Shown here: positions 1 through 8,088 of the stretch, in pieces
How positions within the stretch are numbered: position 1 is the first letter of the stretch
Layout of the letters: every line of letters begins with the position of its first letter
DNA from: Mycolicibacterium wolinskyi
GTDB taxonomy: Bacteria > Actinomycetota > Actinomycetes > Mycobacteriales > Mycobacteriaceae
Length of the DNA stretch: 62,551 bases
Reading direction: 5' to 3'
NCBI RefSeq assembly: GCF_002101965.1
Contig: NZ_LQQA01000001.1
Location: forward strand, 1-62,551
Notes under the pieces: generated by a model
What the model was told of the DNA's origin: nothing
What the model saw: the letters and a program-made list of their open reading frames with translations, nothing else
Database searches by the model: none
Position numbers and translations under genes: made by a program

Positions 1-935
1 GGGGAGCGGCGCCGGCCCCGGTCGACATGCTGGCCGCCCCGGCCCCGATGCCGCAGGCACCTCCGCCGGCGCCGCTCCCCGAGCCTCTGCCGCCCGCTCC
101 CGCGCCCGAGGCGCTGCCCCCGGCACCGGCACCCGCACCTGAGGCGCTGCCGCCCGCACCGGCACCCGTCGCGCCCGCTCCGGTCGACGTGCCGCCTCCG
201 CCGCCGCCTGCTCCCGAGGCCCAGATCGTCGACGCCGCACTGCAGGTCGCACCAGCCCCGCTCGACGCACCGCTGCCCGTTGACGTGCCGCCGCCTCCGG
301 CTCCGCCGGCACCCCCGGCCCCGCCCGTCGATGTCGTCGCGGCTCCGGCCCCACCGGCTCCGGAGAACTGGGATCAGGCCCCCGCTCCGGTCGACCAGCC
401 GCAGACGTGGGCACTGCACGCCGGCACCCCGTTGCCGCTCGAGCCCGCGCTGCCGGCTCCCCCGGCCCCGCCCGCTCCTGCCCCAGCACCTGCGCCTGCC
501 CCGGTCGCCGCACCCGCACCGGATCCGTTGGCCCCGCTCAACGGTGTGGACATTCCGCAGCCGGCCTTCGATGTGGCCAACCAGGTCGTGACCAACGGAA
601 CCCCGTTGCCGCCGGAGGGCGTCCCGCACCTGGCCAGCCCGGAGAACCTGCCGCCCGGCACGACAGACAGCCCGGCACAGATTCCCGGCCAGGGCCCGAA
701 CATGACGTACCTGCGCGAGATCTGGCACGCGATCCAGACCCAGGACATCAGCGGCAAGGACGCCTTGCTGGCGCTGACCCAGCGTCCGCTGACCTCGGCG
801 CCTCCCGGCGGGCAGGCCGCGAACCTCCCGGTCGGCACGCCGCCGCCGGCAGATCCGGCCGCTCCTGCCCCGGCTCCAGCACCGGTGGGCGCTCCGGCCC
901 CGGCCGCGCCCGCGCCGGTTCCGCCGCCGGCCTGA
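1..935 (+). CDS. rpfA: Resuscitation-promoting factor RpfA, C-terminal part (5' truncated)
   Basis: The reading frame is open from the left edge, so the start, signal peptide and lysozyme-like catalytic domain lie outside the window. What is visible is about 230 residues of degenerate Pro/Ala repeats (APAP, PPAPPAP, PVDVPPPP) and then a short conserved C-terminal segment, MTYLREIWHAIQTQD, which resembles the NIAYTKKLWQAIRAQD end of M. tuberculosis RpfA as I remember it. A further Pro/Ala tail follows. RpfA is a secreted peptidoglycan hydrolase that promotes regrowth of dormant cells. The neighbour moaE2, convergent and 6 nt away, matches the M. tuberculosis rpfA-moaE2 order. The repeats probably explain why the contig ends here. 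Confidence 0.85.
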   Translation, partial: GAAPAPVDMLAAPAPMPQAPPPAPLPEPLPPAPAPEALPPAPAPAPEALPPAPAPVAPAPVDVPPPPPPAPEAQIVDAALQVAPAPLDAPLPVDVPPPPAPPAPPAPPVDVVAAPAPPAPENWDQAPAPVDQPQTWALHAGTPLPLEPALPAPPAPPAPAPAPAPAPVAAPAPDPLAPLNGVDIPQPAFDVANQVVTNGTPLPPEGVPHLASPENLPPGTTDSPAQIPGQGPNMTYLREIWHAIQTQDISGKDALLALTQRPLTSAPPGGQAANLPVGTPPPADPAAPAPAPAPVGAPAPAAPAPVPPPA

Positions 936-941
936 GTCAGG

Positions 942-1370
942 TCAGGCGGAGCCGACCCATTCGTCGGTGCCGTCGGCGAAATGCTGGTGCTTCCACACCG
1001 GTAGTCGCTCTTTGACGGTGTCGACGAGGCGGGCACAGGTTTCGAACGCCGCCCTGCGATGGTCCGCTGCCACAGCGGCCACGAGGGCGGCGTCTCCTAT
1101 ATTCAGGGGCCCGATGCGATGGCTCACGGCGATCGCCCGCACGCCCTCGGCCTGGGCGGCCACCTCGGCCGCGACCTCTTCGAGGGCCTGCTGAGCCGTG
1201 GGATGTGCCGAGTACTCGAGTCTGGTCACCGACCGGCCGCCATCGTGGTCGCGAACCACACCCGAGAAGCCGACGACGGCTCCGGCCGCCTCGTGCGCGA
1301 CGAGTTCTTCGTACTCGGTCAGCGAGATCGGCGCGTCGGTCACTTCTACCCGGATTACGGCTGCGCTCAC
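942..1370 (-). CDS. moaE2: Molybdopterin synthase large subunit MoaE
   Basis: MoaE is the large subunit of MPT synthase. With thiocarboxylated MoaD it inserts dithiolene sulfur into precursor Z during molybdenum cofactor synthesis in the cytosol. The 142-residue length is typical. The conserved C-terminal motif [11 protein letters not shown] carries the two expected active-site lysines (Lys120, Lys127), and the [12 protein letters not shown] loop and [11 protein letters not shown] segment are also family features. It overlaps mog by 4 nt, so the two are translationally coupled in a moaC-mog-moaE order transcribed on the minus strand. No moaD or moaA is visible in the window; in M. tuberculosis these lie just beyond rpfA. 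Confidence 0.93.
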   Translation of the reverse strand: MSAAVIRVEVTDAPISLTEYEELVAHEAAGAVVGFSGVVRDHDGGRSVTRLEYSAHPTAQQALEEVAAEVAAQAEGVRAIAVSHRIGPLNIGDAALVAAVAADHRRAAFETCARLVDTVKERLPVWKHQHFADGTDEWVGSA

Positions 1371-1864
1371 CGGTTGTGGTCCTTTCCCCCGAGCTGATCC
1401 AACGCGTGCTCGAGCACGTGATCGAGCACGCCCAGCCCGTCTTTGACGCCGCCGGGCGACCCCGGCAGGTTCACGATCAATGTGCGCCCAGAAACGCCGC
1501 AGACGCCACGGGAGAGCACCGAGGTCGGCACCTTGTGTACGCCGGCGCGCCGGATGGCGTCGGCGAGCCCGGGAACTTCGTAGTCCAGGACGGCCATGGT
1601 CGCCTGAGGCGTCGCATCAGTCGGCGAAATGCCGGTGCCGCCCGAGGTGATGATGAGGTCGACGTGTTCGGCCAACGCTGAGCGCAGGGCCTCGCCCACC
1701 GCGCTGCCGTCGGGCACCACCATCTGCTCGGTGACGTCGTAGCCGCGGTTGGCCAACCAGCCGACGATGAGAGGTCCGGTCCGGTCGTCGTACACACCGG
1801 CGGCCGCCCGGGTGGATGCGATCACAACCCGGGCAGAACGTGTCACTGCGTTGGTCTTTCCCAC
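1367..1864 (-). CDS. mog: Molybdenum cofactor biosynthesis protein Mog/MoaB
   Basis: MoaB/Mog proteins adenylylate molybdopterin before molybdate insertion. The MPT-binding signatures [14 protein letters not shown] and [12 protein letters not shown] are both present, and the 165-residue length fits a single MoCF_biosynth domain. It overlaps moaE2 by 4 nt downstream. The chosen ATG overlaps the moaC 3' end by 22 nt; a start a few codons later, just before the conserved RSARVVIAS strand, is also possible and would shorten that overlap. Synteny (moaC-mog-moaE beside rpfA) matches M. tuberculosis Rv0864-Rv0866. Confidence 0.92.
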   Translation of the reverse strand: MGKTNAVTRSARVVIASTRAAAGVYDDRTGPLIVGWLANRGYDVTEQMVVPDGSAVGEALRSALAEHVDLIITSGGTGISPTDATPQATMAVLDYEVPGLADAIRRAGVHKVPTSVLSRGVCGVSGRTLIVNLPGSPGGVKDGLGVLDHVLEHALDQLGGKDHNR

Positions 1865-2316
1865 AAACCCGTTTTACCGCCTTCTTTGCGCACGACGCGG
1901 ATGTCGTCGATGCGTGCGGCGGGGTCGACGGCCTTGATCATGTCGTAGAGCGTCAGCGCGGCCACGCTCACGGCCGTCAGTGCTTCCATCTCGACACCGG
2001 TGCGGTCGGTGCTGCGCACGGTGGCGGTGATCGCGACCGCGGATTCACGGACGTCGAAATCCACGTCGACACCGGTGAGTGCCAGCTGATGGCACAGCGG
2101 GATCAGGTCGGGAGTCCGCTTGGCCGCCAGGATGCCCGCCACTCGCGCGGTCGCCAGGGCATCGCCTTTGGGCAAGCCGCCGGACGCGATGAGCGACACG
2201 ACGTCGGCCCGGGTCAGCAGCGTGCCCTGCGCCACCGCGGTGCGTTTGGTGACGTCCTTGGCCGTGACGTCGACCATGTGGGCCGCGCCGGACTCGTCGA
2301 GATGCGACAGTCCCAC
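1843..2316 (-). CDS. moaC: Cyclic pyranopterin monophosphate synthase MoaC
   Basis: MoaC converts the MoaA product into cyclic pyranopterin monophosphate, the first committed molybdopterin step. The 157-residue protein shows [13 protein letters not shown] near the N-terminus, the [20 protein letters not shown] core, [20 protein letters not shown] and a glycine-rich C-terminal VRKEGGKTG, all MoaC hallmarks. The usual CHPL reads CHQL here, a mild substitution. It starts at GTG, 2 nt after the stop of a small upstream gene, so it is probably the second gene of this minus-strand operon. Confidence 0.93.
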   Translation of the reverse strand: MGLSHLDESGAAHMVDVTAKDVTKRTAVAQGTLLTRADVVSLIASGGLPKGDALATARVAGILAAKRTPDLIPLCHQLALTGVDVDFDVRESAVAITATVRSTDRTGVEMEALTAVSVAALTLYDMIKAVDPAARIDDIRVVRKEGGKTGLWERPTQ

Positions 2317-2318
2317 CG

Positions 2319-2531
2319 TTACCTGTTGACGACGGTGACCGACTGGACGAATGGCAGCTCTTCGGCTGGCAGCGGGAAGGTGATGTCACCGAACGGAGAC
2401 AGTGAACCGGTGCGATCGGAGACGAGCTCGCTCACCGCGTGGTCATCGCCGTCGGAGAGCACCGGCCAGCCGTTGTCGACGTACTGTTTCTTCTTCTTGT
2501 CAGCCACGCCCCATATTGTGGCAGGCCCCAT
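2319..2531 (-). CDS. Small conserved hypothetical protein (Rv0863-like position)
   Basis: A 70-residue protein with no recognised domain. It has a Lys-rich stretch near the N-terminus ([20 protein letters not shown]) and a C-terminal [19 protein letters not shown] segment that reads like folded protein. It lies 2 nt upstream of moaC and so looks like the first gene of the molybdopterin operon. It diverges from the helicase-associated gene with only 43 nt between the ATG codons. The ATG has no clear ribosome-binding site; a GTG at 2507, in front of the Lys-rich stretch, is an alternative start. M. tuberculosis has a small hypothetical gene at the same place. Confidence 0.6.
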   Translation of the reverse strand: MGPATIWGVADKKKKQYVDNGWPVLSDGDDHAVSELVSDRTGSLSPFGDITFPLPAEELPFVQSVTVVNR

Positions 2532-2574
2532 CGCCGGTCGCGATACCGGCGGGCTGCTTTACGCTGGTCAGGAT

Positions 2575-4830
2575 ATGAGCGCCGCACCGACTCCCGGAAT
2601 TCCGCTGGGCGCGTGGCTGGCCGACCTCCCCGACGAGGGACTCATCCGTCTCCTGGAGTTGCGGCCTGACCTGAGCCAGCCGCCTCCCGGCACCATCGCG
2701 GCGCTCGCCGCCAGGGCCACGTCGCGGCAGTCGGTCAAGGCCGCCACCGACGGACTGGATTTCCTGCGGCTCGCGGTGCTCGACGCGCTGCTGGTCTTAC
2801 ACGCCGACACCGCGGCGGTCCCTCTTTCTGCGGTGACCGAACTGCTTGGCGAGCGGGCCGATGAGACCGACGTGCTCGCGGCGATCGACGATCTGCGCGA
2901 ACGCGCCCTGGTGTGGGGTGAGACGTCCGTGCGGGTAGCTCCCGAGGTCGCATCCGGACTGCCCTGGTACAGCGGGCAGGCCGTCTTGGAAGTACCGGAC
3001 CGCAGCGCCGAGAACATCGCCGGGCTGCTCGACGGGCTCGACGACGCCCAACGGGACCTGCTGGCCCGCCTGTTGGAGGGTTCGCCGGTGGGCCGCACGC
3101 GCGACGCGGCTCCCGACGCTCCGAGCGATCGTCCGGTGCAGCGACTGTTGGCGGCCGGGTTACTGCGCCGGATCGACAACGACACCGTGATACTGCCCCG
3201 CCTCGTGGGGCAGGCGTTGCGCGGTGAGGTGCCCGGCCCGACCACGTTGACCGCGCCGGAACTGAAGACCACCACGACGACCGTCGGCGACGTCGACGCC
3301 GTCGCAGCCGGCGCGGTGATCGATCTACTGCGCGAAATCGAGTTGGTGCTCGAAAGTCTCGGCACCACACCCGTTCCCGAGCTGCGCAGCGGCGGGCTGG
3401 GGGTGCGTGACGTCAAGCGGCTGGCCAAATCGACCGGGATTGACGAAGGCCGCCTCGGCCTTCTGCTGGAACTCGCGGCCGCCGCCGGGCTGATCGCGGC
3501 GGGCATGCCGGACCCCGATCCCGGCGAGGGCACCGGCCCGTACTGGGCTCCGACGGTGGCCACCGACCGGTTCGTCGAATCGACGACGGCCGTGCGCTGG
3601 CATCTGCTGGCCTCGACCTGGCTGGATCTGCCCGCCAGGCCCGCGTTGATCGCCACCAGAGGACCTGACGGCAAACCGTTTGCCGCGCTGTCGGATTCGC
3701 TCTACTCGACCGCGGCGCCGCTGGACCGCAGGCTGCTGCTGCGGGTGCTGGCCGACCTTCCGCCAGGTTCCGGCGTCGATGCCGCCGAGGCGTCGCGGGC
3801 GATGATCTGGAGACGGCCGCGCTGGGCCGCACGGCTGCAGCCCGGCACGGTGAGCGCGCTCCTCACCGAAGCCCACGCCCTTGGGATGGCGGGCCGGGGC
3901 GCGATCAGCACACCCGCTCGCGGCCTCTTGGCGGGAGACGCCGACGAGGATGTGCTGGCGGCGATGTCGAAGGCGCTGCCCAAGCCGCTCGATCATTTCC
4001 TGCTGCAAGCCGATCTCACGGTGATCGTGCCCGGACCACTGGAGCGCGACCTGGCCGAGCAGTTGGCAGAGGTGGCCACCGTCGAATCAGCAGGCGCCGC
4101 CATGGTCTATCGCATCAGCGAACCGTCGGTGCGACGCGCCCTCGACTCCGGACGGACCGCCAGCGAGCTACACAGCTTCTTCGAGAAACACTCGAAAACT
4201 CCGGTGCCGCAAGGTCTTACCTATCTCATCGACGATGTCGCTCGGCGGCACGGCCAGTTGCGGGTCGGCATGGCGGCGTCGTTCGTGCGGTGTGAGGATC
4301 CCGCGCTGCTCGCGCAGGCCGTCGCCTCCCCCGGTTCCGAACGCCTCGAATTGCGACTCCTGGCCCCGACGGTCGCGGTGTCGCAGGCGCCGATCGCCGA
4401 TGTGCTCGCCGTACTTCGTGACGCGGGATTCGCACCGGCAGCTGAAGATTCGACCGGCACCGTCGTCGACATCAGGGCCCGCGGCGCACGCGTCACCGCA
4501 CCGACGCGACGTCGGGTGTACCGGCCGCCGACGCCTCCGACCGCACAGACTCTCGGCGCGATCGTCGCGGTATTACGCAAGGTCGCGGCCGGACCATTTG
4601 CCAGCGTCCGCCTCGATCCCGCGATGGCCATCACGCAATTGCAGGAAGCCGCGATCGCGCAGTCCTCCGTCGTGATCGGCTACGTCGACCCGGCAGGCGT
4701 TGCCACGCAACGCGTCGTGGCTCCGATCAACGTCCGCGGCGGACAACTCACCGCCTACGACCCGGCCGCCGGGCGGGTACGGGAATTCGCGATCCATCGC
4801 GTGACATCGGTTGTGTCAGCTGACGATTGA
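2575..4830 (+). CDS. Helicase-associated protein with XPB/Ssl2 N-terminal-type domain (Rv0862c-like)
   Basis: A 751-residue cytosolic protein. The C-terminal half carries the conserved block LQADLTVIVPGPLERDLAEQ, then FFEKHSKTPVPQGLTYLIDDVARRHG, which is the winged-helix domain shared with the N-terminus of XPB-type helicases. The rest is Leu/Ala-rich and helical, with no Walker motifs, so it is not itself a helicase. The ATG at 2575 is the first in-frame start giving homologous sequence (MSAAPTPGIPLGAWLADLPD); the frame is open far upstream but only as antisense to the molybdopterin genes. In M. tuberculosis this gene sits directly beside ercc3; here a toxin locus separates them. A role in DNA repair with XPB is inferred from this pairing. 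Confidence 0.85.
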   Translation: MSAAPTPGIPLGAWLADLPDEGLIRLLELRPDLSQPPPGTIAALAARATSRQSVKAATDGLDFLRLAVLDALLVLHADTAAVPLSAVTELLGERADETDVLAAIDDLRERALVWGETSVRVAPEVASGLPWYSGQAVLEVPDRSAENIAGLLDGLDDAQRDLLARLLEGSPVGRTRDAAPDAPSDRPVQRLLAAGLLRRIDNDTVILPRLVGQALRGEVPGPTTLTAPELKTTTTTVGDVDAVAAGAVIDLLREIELVLESLGTTPVPELRSGGLGVRDVKRLAKSTGIDEGRLGLLLELAAAAGLIAAGMPDPDPGEGTGPYWAPTVATDRFVESTTAVRWHLLASTWLDLPARPALIATRGPDGKPFAALSDSLYSTAAPLDRRLLLRVLADLPPGSGVDAAEASRAMIWRRPRWAARLQPGTVSALLTEAHALGMAGRGAISTPARGLLAGDADEDVLAAMSKALPKPLDHFLLQADLTVIVPGPLERDLAEQLAEVATVESAGAAMVYRISEPSVRRALDSGRTASELHSFFEKHSKTPVPQGLTYLIDDVARRHGQLRVGMAASFVRCEDPALLAQAVASPGSERLELRLLAPTVAVSQAPIADVLAVLRDAGFAPAAEDSTGTVVDIRARGARVTAPTRRRVYRPPTPPTAQTLGAIVAVLRKVAAGPFASVRLDPAMAITQLQEAAIAQSSVVIGYVDPAGVATQRVVAPINVRGGQLTAYDPAAGRVREFAIHRVTSVVSADD

Positions 4831-5278
4831 GGATCGTCGTCGACGTCAATCGGCGAAGCGATCCGGTAGACACGCCTCCTCGAGATCAAGGTCGCCGGAC
4901 GCTTGCCTACTCACGAGACAGGCATGCGCCCGCTCAAGCTGCTCTGCTTCTTTTTCTTTCCTTCTTCTGGGATGTGTCGGCGCCGCCCTTACCGGAGGAT
5001 CCGATGGCTATGTCAACTCCAGTTGGCGCCCCGGTAGGAGGGTTTAAAGTGGCCCCAGTTGTGCCGTGGGAGGCGGACGTTGGCGGGTTAGCCTCGGCTG
5101 ATAGTCCACTGTCGAAAGTGGATTCCGGCTGCGGAAAGATCAATCAACGGGGGTGTGTCGAAGGCAAGGCGTTAGAGGCTTTAAGGCTCACGATCGGCGT
5201 CTAGCTGCGAGTGGATCTGATCGTCCTCGGTTGACTAGAAGCAAGACAGCTTCGCGATACGGAGAAGATCTGTGGCGG
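4831..5278. other. 448-nt gap between the helicase-associated gene and the toxin locus
   Basis: No convincing gene is seen. Reading frames here are short and biased unlike the neighbours. It contains pyrimidine-rich runs (about 4938-4968) and, at 5041-5065, a segment (GTTTAAAGTGGCCCCAGTTG) that reminds me of sequence bordering some actinobacterial insertion elements. I read it as the scarred left boundary of an inserted toxin-immunity module; this is inference. Confidence 0.35.
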
Positions 5279-5704
5279 TTAGCTATCGTCGATGAGGACA
5301 TTGATGACGTCGGTTCCGTTGCCGGGCTGGGCTTCTCGGGTGAGCACGCGGATAGGGATGGAGCCGGTCCGCCTGAGTGGAACGTGGTGGTGGTATTCCG
5401 CGGTTGCCAGGATGCTGCCGAAGGTGAGTTCGGGTTCGGGGAAGTTCAGTGGCGTGTCGAAGATGAGTCGACCTAGGCCGGTGGTGTCGGTGCCGCGGTA
5501 CACATAGATGTCGACCGTGCGATCACCGTGTTGGTCTTGGTCATCGGCGAAGGTGAAGACGTTGACGCTGGATTCGTCGGCAATGAACTCCACGGGATAC
5601 TCATCGCCAAGTTCGGGAACCTCGTCCCAACCCAATGCCACGAAGGAGACTTGTTGGTAGTCCGGAATCATTGTGGCTTGAGCGAGTAGTTCGTTGCCCG
5701 CCAT
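5279..5704 (-). CDS. Candidate immunity protein for the adjacent NucA/NucB-type toxin
   Basis: A 141-residue acidic protein that I do not recognise. It has no signal peptide or membrane segment, so it should stay in the cytosol. Alternating hydrophobic and charged residues (QVSFVALGWDEV, YPVEFIADESSVNVFTF, RTVDIYVYRG) suggest a mainly beta fold, and Asp/Glu are abundant, as in many nuclease inhibitors. Its ATG is 30 nt after the toxin stop, preceded by a GAGAGGA ribosome-binding site, so the two are probably co-transcribed. Toxin-immunity pairs normally have exactly this order and spacing. Function is inferred from context only. Confidence 0.6.
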   Translation of the reverse strand: MAGNELLAQATMIPDYQQVSFVALGWDEVPELGDEYPVEFIADESSVNVFTFADDQDQHGDRTVDIYVYRGTDTTGLGRLIFDTPLNFPEPELTFGSILATAEYHHHVPLRRTGSIPIRVLTREAQPGNGTDVINVLIDDS

Positions 5705-5734
5705 TCTGGTTGGTCCTCTCGGCTGGGTTGAGTG

Positions 5735-7729
5735 TCATTTGGGCTTTTTGTGGTGTTTCTTGCTCTTCTTGTCTTTCTTGGGTTTCTGCTTGTTGTGGTC
5801 GCGGTTCTTGTTCGATGACGCGGAGTGATCGCCGTTACCATTGTTGTTGCTGTCGCGGGTGGCTTGCACCCCGGCCTTCTGCACGGCGGTGAGGCGTTGA
5901 CGATTGGTGACGGTGCTGACCCGTTCGGCGTCGATAGCGCGTTGCTGGGCGGGGCTGGACGGACGTAACTGTGGTTGCCGTTGGAGCAGGTCGCGTTGCG
6001 CGCAGTTGCGGCAGCTGGTTTGGCCGGCGCGGTTCCGGAACACCACTTCGACTAGATCGCCAGGCTTCAGCTTGTACTTGCGGATCACGGTCGACCAAGT
6101 ATTGCCCTCGACCGAGGATGCCCTGGGATTGAGGTACCGCACGTTAGGGCGGCCAGTGCCGCGGTCGGCGCTCATAGCGAGTGGTTTCTCGTCGCGCGCA
6201 TACCCCGACCGCAGCGGGAAGCCTTTCATGGCTTCGTTGCGATTAGCGTTCCGTGCTGACTGAGTGGCGATCGGAAAAGGACTGGGTTGGTCGAGGATTG
6301 CCGCTTCGTAGTGGTCGATGAACGGTCCTTGCCCGCCCATCTTGGTTTCGTCGTAGACCCCGGCCGGATGCTGGGTGATGCACCCGCAGTCCAGAGTGTG
6401 TCCCGGGGGAACGTGTACGGGAGCCTTGCCCGGGGGCGCGTTGGGAGCTTTGGGAGTGCTCACACCAGGCACCGGTGGTTTCGCCGCGTCCGCGACGTCA
6501 TCGGCGAGTTGCGCTGGCGGGGTGGGTGTGGCTTTGGCGACGTCGATAACGTCGTCGGCGTGCTTGCCTAGTTGTTCGACGGCGAGTTCGGCGCTCTCGG
6601 TGACCACCTTCTTGGCCGCGCCTTGCGGGGTGACCATCGAGGCGGCGCCCAGCACCGTGGAGGCGATGCCGAGGGCTTGGTTGTCGGGCATGGCGGCGGC
6701 GGCGATATCCACGGCGGCGCTGGAGATGTTGACGGTGGCCGAGGCGATCATGGCCGCACCGGCAGGTCCGCCGACGCCGGTGACCGCCAACGCGACACCA
6801 CCCACGAGCAGCGCGGATTCGAGTGGGTTTTCCTTGACGAACCCGCCCACGGCTTTGGCGCCGGAGACGGTGGCCGACATCGCCGTGGAGGCGGCCGATG
6901 TGACCGTGTCAGCCATCGAGCTGACGGTGCTGGTGAACGAATCAAACAAGCCCACCGGCACCCCGCCGGTCCCGGTGAGGTGCAGGGGTGGGTCGACGTA
7001 GACCGGCCAGGTGGTGTGCGGTTGGGGGTCGATGACCTCGGCGAGCACATATAGCTGCGGGGCGAGTTGTTTGACCACATACGAGCTGGGCACCAATCGG
7101 CCGGTGGCGTCGCGGGTTTCGGCCGGTGAGAACATGCCGATGGTCTCGGCGGTCGGGGTCGCTTTGTTGATGGTCAGGTAGCCGTTGGTGTGGGCGAGCA
7201 TGACGGTGTCGGCCGGGGTGCGTACGAAGGTGGTGACCATCCGCGGCCCGCCCGGATCGCTGATCCGGGCGACGGTGCGGGTGCCGGTGGCGGTGTTTTC
7301 GGCCAGCATGTCGAACCCGGCCCCGGCATTCGGGTAGACGACCTGCCCGCCCGCGGTGTGCTGGGCGTTGCCGAGCCCGCCGGGCAACACCACCTGCACC
7401 GGGCCGGCGGCGGTGGGTGCGGTCAGGCCGGCCACCGGCTCGTCAGGTAATCCGGCGCGGCGCTGCTCGACGGTCAGAGTGGGATCGGAGCCGACCGCCG
7501 AATCGGTGAACGCGGCGACTGCGGCGTCGGCGAACCCCTGCGCCGCCGACACCGTTCGCGCCGCCTGCCCGATCCCGCTCGACGGCGCGGCCAGGTGCAG
7601 CCCGCCGACGGTGACCGCCACCGCGCACAACGCGGCCAGCCAACGCGCCGGCCACCCCAACCACATACTTTGCTGACCGTCGCGCAGGAAGTTTCCTGCA
7701 CCCGCAATCCAGCTTCGATCCCCCGACAT
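5735..7729 (-). CDS. Secreted polymorphic toxin with NucA/NucB-type DNase domain
   Basis: A 664-residue multidomain protein. Residues 28-46 form a single hydrophobic segment (WPARWLAALCAVAVTVGGLH), a signal anchor or signal peptide. Residues about 110-250 resemble the N-terminal region of actinobacterial RHS-type toxins, ending in WPVYVDPPLHL. Residues 255-400 are Ala/Val-rich with possible membrane-active helices. A Pro-rich linker (401-443) leads to a DCGC motif and then residues 498-565, which align from memory with Bacillus NucB: NEAMKGFPLRSGYARDEKPL, then VRYLNP and EGN. The Asp-Glu of the RDExP motif (513-514) is the expected catalytic signature. A C-x2-C pair (573, 576) and a Lys-rich tail (645-664) follow. 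The ATG is preceded by GGGGG. It probably cleaves DNA in rival cells; the export route is unknown and no WXG100 partner is adjacent. Confidence 0.75.
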   Translation of the reverse strand: MSGDRSWIAGAGNFLRDGQQSMWLGWPARWLAALCAVAVTVGGLHLAAPSSGIGQAARTVSAAQGFADAAVAAFTDSAVGSDPTLTVEQRRAGLPDEPVAGLTAPTAAGPVQVVLPGGLGNAQHTAGGQVVYPNAGAGFDMLAENTATGTRTVARISDPGGPRMVTTFVRTPADTVMLAHTNGYLTINKATPTAETIGMFSPAETRDATGRLVPSSYVVKQLAPQLYVLAEVIDPQPHTTWPVYVDPPLHLTGTGGVPVGLFDSFTSTVSSMADTVTSAASTAMSATVSGAKAVGGFVKENPLESALLVGGVALAVTGVGGPAGAAMIASATVNISSAAVDIAAAAMPDNQALGIASTVLGAASMVTPQGAAKKVVTESAELAVEQLGKHADDVIDVAKATPTPPAQLADDVADAAKPPVPGVSTPKAPNAPPGKAPVHVPPGHTLDCGCITQHPAGVYDETKMGGQGPFIDHYEAAILDQPSPFPIATQSARNANRNEAMKGFPLRSGYARDEKPLAMSADRGTGRPNVRYLNPRASSVEGNTWSTVIRKYKLKPGDLVEVVFRNRAGQTSCRNCAQRDLLQRQPQLRPSSPAQQRAIDAERVSTVTNRQRLTAVQKAGVQATRDSNNNGNGDHSASSNKNRDHNKQKPKKDKKSKKHHKKPK

Positions 7730-7909
7730 GCGATCCCCCGATCAGCAACTTTTTATAGTTCACTCGCAGCTATCTTCAGCAAGCTTGATAAGCACTGTAG
7801 ACATCCGCGCCTTAATGCGCAATTAACAGCTACAATTCGCAACATCAACGCGCATCTGGCATCGCCCATATCTCATCTAGCGAAACTTCTCTACCAGTGT
7901 TGAGTAACT

Positions 7910-7982
7910 ACAGCTATCTATTAGGAACCGCCGTCAATAGTCGTCACCGTTACCATGAACGCAGCTGGTCATAGATAGCTGT
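7910..7982. promoter_or_regulatory. Perfect 11-bp inverted repeat in the AT-rich gap between toxin and ercc3
   Basis: The 359-nt gap 7730-8088 is clearly AT-richer than its neighbours and holds no gene. ACAGCTATCTA at 7910-7920 is repeated exactly in inverse at 7972-7982, with 51 nt between the arms. A third CAGCTATCT lies at 7767-7775, 38 nt upstream of the toxin ATG. The spacing and triplication suggest an operator for the divergent toxin and ercc3 genes, or the trace of an insertion boundary. No trustworthy promoter boxes were assigned. Confidence 0.45.
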
Positions 7983-8088
7983 CGGAATCACCTCCGCGTC
8001 CGAACCTCCGTGCGCCAGACGTCCAGCTCGACGGGTTCGGAATAATGGACAGGATGAGTTTGCAGCCGGGAAGCAGGGCGGATCGCGC

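Noticed and set aside
1..935. Pro/Ala stretch as a PE_PGRS or PPE protein
   Set aside because: The conserved MTYLREIWHAIQ segment and the moaE2 neighbour fit RpfA; PE/PPE signature ends are absent.
1816..2574. Long plus-strand extension of the helicase-associated gene to 1816
   Set aside because: It is antisense to mog, moaC and the small gene; the conserved protein begins at 2575.
4934..5143. 69-codon minus-strand frame as a gene
   Set aside because: No ribosome-binding site, Ser/Thr/Pro-biased composition and a poly-Lys/Arg end; looks like non-coding debris.
7443..7763. Frame on the minus strand starting MNYKKLLIGGSHVGG as an extra gene before the toxin
   Set aside because: It overlaps the toxin start in another frame, has no ribosome-binding site, and turns into Arg/Gly-biased out-of-frame sequence.
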